From positions 5,622,501 through 5,686,500 of the forward strand of contig NZ_CP009438.1 in assembly GCF_000761215.1 (NCBI RefSeq): a stretch of 64,000 nt of DNA, read 5' to 3'. Position numbers and translations under genes: made by a program. The first letter of the stretch is position 1, and the number at the start of each line of letters is the position of its first letter. The notes beneath the pieces were generated by a model that was not told where the DNA came from, did not search any database, and saw only the letters and a program-made list of their open reading frames with translations. This DNA comes from Streptomyces glaucescens (GTDB taxonomy: Bacteria; Actinomycetota; Actinomycetes; Streptomycetales; Streptomycetaceae). This document shows, one piece after another, positions 1 to 10,200 of the stretch.

Positions 1-2873
<2,873 letters not shown>

Positions 2874-2956
2874 AGTTGCTCGCGTCCACTGTGTTGGTTC
2901 TGAAACCACGAACAACCCCACACCTTCTGGTGTGGTGCGGTTGATTGTTTCATAGT

Positions 2957-3076
2957 GTTTCGGTGGTCATAGCGTGAGGGAAACGCCCGGTTACATTCCG
3001 AACCCGGAAGCTAAGCCTTACAGCGCCGATGGTACTGCAGGGGGGACCCTGTGGGAGAGTAGGACGCCGCCGAACA
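2957..3076 (+). rRNA. rrf: 5S ribosomal RNA
   Basis: A 5S rRNA of about 119 nt follows 23S in the same operon. Helix I is formed by CGGTGG near the start and CCGCCG near 3068-3073. The conserved central segment CCGAACCCGGAAGCTAAG is present near 2997-3016. The exact ends are estimated from the pairing and could move by one or two bases. It is followed within 10 nt by a strong terminator. Confidence 0.95.
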
Positions 3077-3083
3077 ATCATTC

Positions 3084-3128
3084 AAAGGGTTGGACCTGGA
3101 ACTTCGGTTCCGGGTCCAACCCTTTTTT
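3084..3128 (+). terminator. Rho-independent terminator of the rRNA operon
   Basis: A stem of about 19 base pairs with one T-G wobble closes on a TTCG tetraloop. The right arm ends in a run of T (to 3128). This is the textbook shape for an intrinsic terminator and sits directly behind 5S rRNA. Confidence 0.95.
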
Positions 3129-3174
3129 GTTCCCTGTCACTTGAAGTTCACGTTGCGCAACCACCATTCCCCGC

Positions 3175-3852
3175 ATGGGTACTGCTGCAATGCTCAGGGC
3201 CGCCGGCATAGGCGTCGGTGACGAGGTCGTCGTACCGGCCTTCGGCAACGTCGAAGTCGCCGAAGCGGTGACCCTGGCCGGTGCGCTGCCGGTGTTCGCC
3301 GACATAGACCCCGTGAGCTACTGCCTCGACCCGGCCGCGGTCGAGGCCGCCATAACTCCCCGCACGGCGGCTGTCGTTGCCGTGCATCGCTTCGGGCGGC
3401 CGGCGGACGTCGTACGGTTGCACGCCCTTGGGCAGCGGCTGGGCCTGCTGGTGCTGGAACAGGGGGAGTCCGAGGCTCCGTACGACGAGATCGCTCAGCG
3501 GCGGCAGCGGGCCGGCTATCTCGACGCCCGGCTGAAGGGGGTGCACACCCCCGAGGACACGGCCGGCCACACCTACCAGCAGTACGTCGTGCGCGTGCCG
3601 GGCAATGGGCGGCCGGACCGGGACGCCTTCGCACGGACCGTACGGGCCAGGGGAGTTGACGCCCGGGTGCCGGTGAAGACGCCCGTGCACCGGTTGCCCG
3701 GATTCCGGCAGTGTGTGTCACTCCCGGAGACCGAGCGGGCCGCCGACGAGACGCTGTCCCTGCCCGTCGACGCCTCGCTGACGAAGCGGGAGATGCAGCG
3801 GATCGTGGCGGCCTGCAACGCGCTCGGCGGTCTTCTCCAGCCCGCCTTCTGA
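3175..3852 (+). CDS. Truncated DegT/DnrJ/EryC1/StrS aminotransferase-like protein
   Basis: The 225-residue product resembles DegT-family sugar aminotransferases from the GTAA motif onward: GIGVGDEVVVPAF near residues 11-23, then ITPRTAAVVAVHRFGRPADV near 60-79. Two parts are missing. The first 50 or so residues of the family are absent, because an in-frame stop lies at 3142 and the rRNA terminator lies just upstream. The central region that carries the PLP-binding lysine also appears deleted: the reading passes from LLVLEQGESEAPYDEIAQRR almost directly to the C-terminal domain. Classical aminotransferase activity is therefore unlikely. ATG 3175 has no clear ribosome site; ATG 3190 is an alternative. 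S. coelicolor has a similar gene in this position as I recall it, so it is probably a maintained shortened form rather than a fresh pseudogene. Function unknown. Confidence 0.72.
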   Translation: MGTAAMLRAAGIGVGDEVVVPAFGNVEVAEAVTLAGALPVFADIDPVSYCLDPAAVEAAITPRTAAVVAVHRFGRPADVVRLHALGQRLGLLVLEQGESEAPYDEIAQRRQRAGYLDARLKGVHTPEDTAGHTYQQYVVRVPGNGRPDRDAFARTVRARGVDARVPVKTPVHRLPGFRQCVSLPETERAADETLSLPVDASLTKREMQRIVAACNALGGLLQPAF

Positions 3853-3858
3853 TCGGTT

Positions 3859-3887
3859 TTGGAGCAGGGCCCCGTTCGGGGTATGAT
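3859..3887 (+). promoter_or_regulatory. Promoter of the tRNA-Thr gene
   Basis: TTGGAG at 3859-3864 and TATGAT at 3882-3887 are separated by 17 bp, close to the vegetative (HrdB-type) consensus. The predicted start is near 3894, giving a 5' leader of about 35 nt before the tRNA. The spacing and the closeness of the -10 box make it one of the clearest promoters in the window. Confidence 0.75.
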
Positions 3888-3928
3888 CTATTTCGTTGCC
3901 GCGAGGGAAACCTCGAAAAAAGCGACAG

Positions 3929-4001
3929 GCCCCTATAGCTCAGTCGGTAGAGCGTCTCCATGGTAAGGAGAAGGTCAACGGTTCGATTCCGTTTGGGGGC
4001 T
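3929..4001 (+). tRNA. tRNA-Thr, anticodon GGT
   Basis: A full cloverleaf can be drawn. The acceptor stem pairs GCCCCTA (3929-3935) with TGGGGGC (3994-4000), including one T-G pair, with discriminator T at 4001. The anticodon stem is TCTCC/GGAGA around the 7-nt loop ATGGTAA, so the anticodon is GGT and reads ACC/ACT. The T loop is TTCGATT. No CCA is encoded. Confidence 0.96.
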
Positions 4002-4010
4002 CAAAAGAAA

Positions 4011-4040
4011 AAGACCCTCGCCCTTACGGGCGGGGGTCTT
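4011..4040. terminator. Bidirectional terminator between tRNA-Thr and osaC
   Basis: A 13-bp stem with one T-G wobble closes on the loop TTAC. Seen from the minus strand, the hairpin is followed by an almost unbroken T-rich run (complement of 4002-4010), which suits termination of osaC. Seen from the plus strand it ends the tRNA transcript. Confidence 0.85.
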
Positions 4041-4102
4041 CTCGTTTCCGCGCATGCCTGACCGGGCCGGTCCGGAGCCGCCCCGGACCGGCCCCGGCCG
4101 GG

Positions 4103-6859
4103 TCAGCCGTTGTGCAGGCCGGGGACGCGCATCGCCAGGATGGCCATGTCATCGGACGGGGCGTCCGAGGCGAAGCGTTCCACGGCGCGCATGATGCGGG
4201 CCGCGACCGCGCCCGCCGTGAGGCCGGTGCAGGTGGTGAGGACATCGGCAAGGCCGTCGTCGCCCAGCATGCGGGTGCCTTCGCGGCGTTCGGTGACGCC
4301 GTCCGTGACACAGAGGAGGACGTCGCCCGGGTCGAGGGTGACCGTCTCCTCGTGGAGTTCGAGGTCCTCCAGGACGCCGAGGAGCGGCTGAGGTTCCGCA
4401 GCCGGCTCGACCGAACCGTCCTGGCGCAGGCGCAACGGCAGCGGGTGGCCGGCGCAGACGACCTTCAGTTCCGCGCTGCCGTCCTGCTGCGGGCGCAGCT
4501 CGCCGTACAGCAGGGTGAGGAAGCGGCTGCGGTCGCCCTCGTCGAGGATGGCCGAGTTCAGGCGCTCCAGGACGGCCGGGCCGCTGAGGCCCTCCCGGGC
4601 GAGCAGGCGCAGCGCGTGCCGGGCGAGGCCCGTGACGGCGGCCGCGTTGGGGCCCGTACCGCACACGTCGCCGATGGCGAAGCCGTAGGCGCCGTCGCGG
4701 ATCGGGAAGATGTCGTAGAAGTCGCCGCCGACCTCGTTGCCCTCGCCGGCCGCGCGGTAGATGACCTCGACCTCGACGCCGTCGATCCGGGGGAGCTCGG
4801 GCGGGAGGAGGCTACGCTGGAGGGACTGGCTGATGGCCGTGCGCTCGGAGTAGAGGCGCGCGTTGTCCAGGGCCAGGGCGGCGCGGCGCGACAGGTCCTC
4901 GGCCAGCTCCAGGATCTCCTGGCGGAAGTGATCGTCGGTGGGCTTGCCGAGGGTGAGCATGCCGATGACGCGGTTGCGGGCGACCAGCGGCAGGACGACG
5001 GTCTCGCCGCCGACCGCGGCGGCGGTGGCGAGGGTCGGGCCGATGCCCGAGCTGACGGTCGCCGGTTCGCCCAGGCCGACGCTGCGCATGGAGCTGCGCA
5101 GCGCCGCCTTGTGGGCGGCCTCGGCGGGTGCGGTCCAGACGCGGGCGCCGGGGGAGGGCACCGGGTCCGGCGGGGAGATCTTCGACAGCAGCGACTTGAT
5201 GCCGTCGATGAGCTCCTCGTCCTCGTGCAGGACGTACGACAGGTACGGCTCCGAGGCCTGGTCGGCGATCGTGTAGACGGCGCACCAGGTGGCCAGGGTG
5301 GGGACCGTCATCTGGGCCATGAGCGCCAGGGTCTGGTCGCGGTCGAGGGTGCCGGCGAGCAAGTCGGAGGCCTCGACGAGGAAGCTCAGGGAGCCGCGCC
5401 GCAGCCGTTCGAGTTCGCCGAGGCGGGCGGATTCGACGGCGAGCGCGATGCGGTCCGCGGCGAACTGCAGGCGAAGGGCCTCCTCGTTGCTGTACCGGCC
5501 GGGGGCCTCCGCCGCGACGCCGAGCGAGCCGGTGAGGCGGCCCTCGACCTTCAGCGGGACGGTGACGACCGAGCGCATGCCCGTGCCGTTGAGCAGCGGG
5601 ACGGCGCCGGGGACGGCCGTGAGGTCGTCGTGGACCGCGGGCATCCTGGCCGAGCCGTAGCGGCCGGGGCCCGCCTCGACGGGGACGCGGGCGAACCGCT
5701 GGCGGGCGGAGGGCAGGCCGGTGGAGGCGCGGACCTCGAGTTCCGTCTCGTCGTCGGTGGCGAGCAGCAGGAAGGCGGAGTCGCCGTCGAGCATGTCGCG
5801 GGCGCGTTCCACCGTCCGCTGGAGGAGGCCGTCGAGGTCGTCGGGGGCGGGGGAGCCGATGAACACCTCGAAGGGGTCGTTGCTCTGGCCCTCGGCTGCC
5901 GGGGGTGCCTCGGCGGCGACCAGGCGGACCGGGGTCTGCAGGACGGCGCGTTCGTGGTCGCGCACGAGCAGACAGACCGTCGACGGTTCGCCGGCGGTGT
6001 CGCGGACGCGCAGGTGGGAGGCGTAGACCGGGACGACGCGGCCGGAGGCGTCGCGGATGCCGTAGCTGCCCTCCCAGCGGGAGAGGCGCAGGGCCTCGGC
6101 GATGCCGGTGCTGGTGCCCGGGGTGTGCGGCCAGGCGGCGAGGTCGGTGAGCGGCTTGCCGGTGACCTGGTCGGCCGGGTAGCCGAACAGGTCCTCGGCG
6201 TCCTCGTTCCACGCGGTGATGGCGCTGGTGCGGTCGATCTGGATGACGGCGACCCGGACGCGGCCGTCGGCCAGCGGCAGCAGGTCGGCGGGGAGGGAGG
6301 GGCCGGCGGTCCGGGTGCCGACCGGGCGCTCGGGGAGGGCGAGCTCGAACCAGACGTTCTTGTGGGTGGGCGTGTACTCGACGCCCCAGCGGGCCGCCAG
6401 GGCCGCGCAGAGCTGGAGGCCGCGGCCGCCCTCGCGGTCGGGGCTGCCCATGCTGATCGCGGCGCTCTGGAGGGGGACCTCGCGTTCCGGGTAGCGGTCG
6501 GAGACCTCGACCCGGACGCCTTCCCCGGTGCGCAGGCACAGGACGTCCGCGGCGGTGCCCGCGTGCACGACGGCGTTGGTGACCAGCTCGCTGGTGAGGA
6601 CGACGGCGTCGTCGATGATGTCGGCGTGGCCCCAGCCCTGGAGGGTGTCGCGGACGAACGAGCGGGCGGACGCGACCGAACGCCCCACGGGCTCGAAGCT
6701 GGCAGCCGCGCGCGCGGTGATCACGGAACTCCTCGACCTGCTCTCGTCGTACCGGGCTCCGGGGCCCTCCGGCTCGGGCTCGTGCCGGGTCTGGGGCGGC
6801 AGGCCGCCCGAGGGCCGGGGTTCCGGGGGCTGTCCCCCGGGGATCAGTCCGGTGGTCAT
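4103..6859 (-). CDS. osaC: OsaC: multidomain PP2C phosphatase regulating the osmotic stress sigma factor
   Basis: A 918-residue soluble regulator. Domains in order: an RsbW-like anti-sigma-factor ATPase (about 50-175, N box ELVTNAVVHA), a PAS domain (about 195-310, NEDAEDLFGY), two GAF domains (about 345-500 and 505-690), and a C-terminal SpoIIE/RsbU-type PP2C phosphatase (about 700-915) with the metal-site segments GGDFYD and SDDMAIL. This architecture and its place next to osaAB match OsaC of S. coelicolor, which is needed to bring SigB activity back to resting level after osmotic shock. The start is ATG 6859; a much longer open frame upstream is a composition artefact. It is transcribed away from osaA and ends in a shared terminator. 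Confidence 0.92.
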   Translation of the reverse strand: MTTGLIPGGQPPEPRPSGGLPPQTRHEPEPEGPGARYDESRSRSSVITARAAASFEPVGRSVASARSFVRDTLQGWGHADIIDDAVVLTSELVTNAVVHAGTAADVLCLRTGEGVRVEVSDRYPEREVPLQSAAISMGSPDREGGRGLQLCAALAARWGVEYTPTHKNVWFELALPERPVGTRTAGPSLPADLLPLADGRVRVAVIQIDRTSAITAWNEDAEDLFGYPADQVTGKPLTDLAAWPHTPGTSTGIAEALRLSRWEGSYGIRDASGRVVPVYASHLRVRDTAGEPSTVCLLVRDHERAVLQTPVRLVAAEAPPAAEGQSNDPFEVFIGSPAPDDLDGLLQRTVERARDMLDGDSAFLLLATDDETELEVRASTGLPSARQRFARVPVEAGPGRYGSARMPAVHDDLTAVPGAVPLLNGTGMRSVVTVPLKVEGRLTGSLGVAAEAPGRYSNEEALRLQFAADRIALAVESARLGELERLRRGSLSFLVEASDLLAGTLDRDQTLALMAQMTVPTLATWCAVYTIADQASEPYLSYVLHEDEELIDGIKSLLSKISPPDPVPSPGARVWTAPAEAAHKAALRSSMRSVGLGEPATVSSGIGPTLATAAAVGGETVVLPLVARNRVIGMLTLGKPTDDHFRQEILELAEDLSRRAALALDNARLYSERTAISQSLQRSLLPPELPRIDGVEVEVIYRAAGEGNEVGGDFYDIFPIRDGAYGFAIGDVCGTGPNAAAVTGLARHALRLLAREGLSGPAVLERLNSAILDEGDRSRFLTLLYGELRPQQDGSAELKVVCAGHPLPLRLRQDGSVEPAAEPQPLLGVLEDLELHEETVTLDPGDVLLCVTDGVTERREGTRMLGDDGLADVLTTCTGLTAGAVAARIMRAVERFASDAPSDDMAILAMRVPGLHNG

Positions 6860-7241
6860 GTGTGCGGCCGCCCCTCCGATGCCCGCTCGTTCTCGTGCCA
6901 CCGCCCAGGCCGGACGGACCGGCGTGGCTGGACAGCCGGATGCAAGGTTACTTACCTTCGCCGCCCGCGCGGATGCCGGTCCGCGGTGTTTTCCGCCCGG
7001 AGGGTGTGCGGACGGTGTGTGAAGCTGCCGAACTGTTATGGCCTGGTTGGGCCGGGGTGAAACACTGGGCAGGCTGCTGTTTGAAGGTTCGGGCAGGCTG
7101 AGTGGGCTCGGTGCGGGCGGGCAGCAGCCCTGGGTACGGGCTGGTGCCGCCGGCGGAGCCGCTCCGTGTGACCGGCACGCCGAGCAGTGGCAGCAGTACC
7201 CGAGCACAGCAGTAACGGTCGATCCCTGCGGGAGGGACACA
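6860..7241. other. Divergent osaC-osaA intergenic region
   Basis: These 382 nt separate two divergent stress-regulator genes and must hold both promoters. An A+T-rich inverted repeat AAGGT-TACTT-ACCTT lies at 6944-6958 in otherwise G+C-rich DNA and is a candidate operator or promoter element for osaC. I could not recognise a convincing SigB-type promoter pair (GnnT, 14-16 nt, GGGTAC/T): a GGGTAC occurs near 7130 but has no partner at the right distance. No gene is supported here. Confidence 0.5.
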
Positions 7242-10200
7242 GTGGAGTCTGGCGCAGCGACGCGGGGCACGAAGACGCGCGCGGAAGGCGGACCGTCCCT
7301 GGGCAAGCGGCGTACGGCGCCGAGCGGAAGCACCACCGAGGTGGACACCGCTGCCCTCAACCGGTTGCTGACGGCCCTGGTGGCCATGCGCGACGGAAAC
7401 TTCCGCAAGCGGCTCACGGTGTCCGGGGACGGCGTGATGGCGGAGATCGCGGCGGTCTTCAACGAGGTGGCCGACCGCAACCTCCACCTCACGGGTGAGC
7501 TGTCGCGGGTGCGGCGCGTGGTCGGACGTGAGGGCAAGCTCACGGAGCGGCTGGAGACGGGCGCGTGCGAGGGGTCCTGGGCTGCGGCGATCGACGCCTC
7601 GAACGCGCTGGTCGACGATCTCGTCTGGCCGGTGTCCGAGGTGAGCCGGGTGCTGTCGGCGGTGGCCGAGGGCGATCTGTCGCCGCGGATGGATCTGCGG
7701 ACGCAGGCGCCGGACGGGACCGGGCATCCGTTGCGCGGTGAGTTCCTGAAGGTCGGGCGGACGGTGAACAACCTGGTCGACCAGTTGTCGACGTTCACCG
7801 ACGAGGTCACGCGCGTGGCCAGCGAGGTGGGTACCGAGGGCAAGCTGGGCGGTCAGGCGCGGCTGCGCGGGATGTCGGGTTCGTGGAAGGACCTGACCGA
7901 GTCCGTCAACACCATGGCGCACCGGCTGACGGCGCAGGTGCGGGACATCGCGCTGGTGACGACGGCGGTCGCCAAGGGTGATCTGTCGCGGAAGGTCACG
8001 GTGCACGTGGCCGGGGAGATGCTGGAGCTGAAGGAAACCGTCAACACGATGGTGGACCAGCTCTCGGCGTTCTCCTCGGAGGTGACGCGGGTCGCGCGTG
8101 AGGTGGGCACGGAGGGTGAGCTGGGCGGTCAGGCCCAGGTGCCCGGGGTGGCCGGGGTGTGGAAGGAACTCACCGATTCGGTGAACACCATGGCCGGGAA
8201 CCTGACCGCGCAGGTGCGGGGCATCGCCGAGGTCACGACGGCGGTGGCCAACGGCGATCTGTCGCGCAAGGTGACCGTGCAGGCGCGCGGTGAGGTGGCG
8301 CAGCTCGCCGAGACGATCAACCAGATGACCGAGACGCTGCGGATCTTCGCGGACGAGGTCACACGGGTGGCCAACGAGGTCGGCGCGGAGGGGCGGCTCG
8401 GCGGTCAGGCGAACGTGCCGGGTGCGGCCGGGACGTGGAAGGACCTGACGGACTCGGTCAACACGGTGTTCCGGAACCTGACCACTCAGGTGCGGGACAT
8501 CGCCGCGGTGACGACGGCGGTGGCGAACGGCGACCTGTCGCAGAAGGTCACGGTCGACGTGGCCGGCGAGATGCTGGAGCTGAAGAACACCGTCAACGGG
8601 ATGGTGGACCAGCTGTCGGCGTTCGGTTCCGAGGTGACGCGGGTCGCGCGGGAGATCGGTGACGAGGGTGAGCTGGGCGGTCAGGCTCAGGTGCCGGGCG
8701 CGGCGGGCACGTGGAAGGACCTGACGGACTCCGTCAACACGGCGTTCCGGAACCTGACCGGTCAGGTGAGGAACATCGCGCAGGTCACCACGGCGGTGGC
8801 GAACGGTGACCTGTCGCAGAAGGTCACGGTGGACGTCTCCGGCGAGATGCTCCAGCTGAAGAACACCGTGAACACCATGGTCGACCAGCTGTCGTCGTTC
8901 GCCGACCAGGTGACGCGGATGGCGCGGGAGGTCGGTACGGAGGGCCGGCTGGGTGGTCAGGCCCAGGTGCCGGGCGTGTCCGGCACGTGGAAGGAGCTGA
9001 CCGACTCGGTCAACTCCATCACCGGCAATCTGACCGCGCAGGTGCGGCAGATCGCCCAGGTCACGACGGCGGTGGCGCGCGGTGACCTGTCGCAGAAGAT
9101 CACGGTGGACGCGCGCGGCGAGATCCTGGAGCTGAAGAACACCATCAACACGATGGTCGACCAGCTCTCGGCCTTCGCCGACCAGGTGACCCGGGTGGCC
9201 CGTGAGGTGGGTACGGAGGGCCGGCTGGGCGGTCAGGCGCAGGTGCCCGGCGTCGCCGGGGTGTGGCGTGATCTGACCGACTCGGTGAACGGCATGGCCG
9301 GGAACCTGACGGCGCAGGTGCGGCAGATCGCGCAGGTGGCGACGGCGGTGGCGCGCGGTGACCTGTCGCAGAAGATCACGGTGGACGCGCGCGGCGAGAT
9401 CCTGGAGCTGAAGAACACCCTGAACACGATGGTGGACCAGCTGTCGTCGTTCGCCGAGGAGGTCACCCGGGTCGCCCGTGAGGTGGGCACCGAGGGCAAG
9501 CTGGGCGGTCAGGCCGAGGTGCAGGGTGTCTCCGGCACCTGGAAGGACCTCACCCAGTCGGTGAACTTCATGGCGAACAACCTGACCGTGCAGGTGCGCA
9601 GCATCGCCGACGTGACGACCGCGGTGGCCAAGGGCGATCTGTCGAAGAAGATCACCGTCGACGCCAAGGGCGAGATCCTGGAGCTGGTGACGACCGTCAA
9701 CACGATGGTGGACCAGCTCTCCAGCTTCGCCGAGCAGGTGACGCGGGTCGCGCGCCAGGTGGGCACCGAGGGCATCCTCGGCGGCCAGGCGCACGTGCCG
9801 GGCGTCACCGGCATCTGGAAGGACCTCAGCGACAACGTCAACCTGATGGCCAAGAACCTCACCATGCAGGTGCGGAACATCTCGGAGGTCGCGGCGGCCG
9901 TCGCCAACGGCGATCTGACGCGGACGGTGACGATCGAGGCGCGCGGTGAGGTGGCGCAGCTCGCGGACACCTTCAACACCATGGTGAAGACGCTGAGTTC
10001 GTTCGCCGAGCAGGTCACCAAGGTGGCCCGCGAGGTGGGTACGGACGGCATCCTCGGCGGTCAGGCGCACGTGCCGGGTGTGGCGGGCACGTGGAAGGAC
10101 CTCACCGAGTCGGTGAACCAGATGGCGTCCAACCTGACCGGTCAGGTGCGCAACATCGCCATGGTGACCACCGCTATCGCCAAGGGTGACCTGACGAAGA

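Noticed and set aside
3896..7060. Plus-strand open frame of 1054 codons antisense to osaC
   Set aside because: It runs through the tRNA gene and terminator, is Gly/Arg/Asp-rich with no family signature, and is explained by the third-position bias of osaC.
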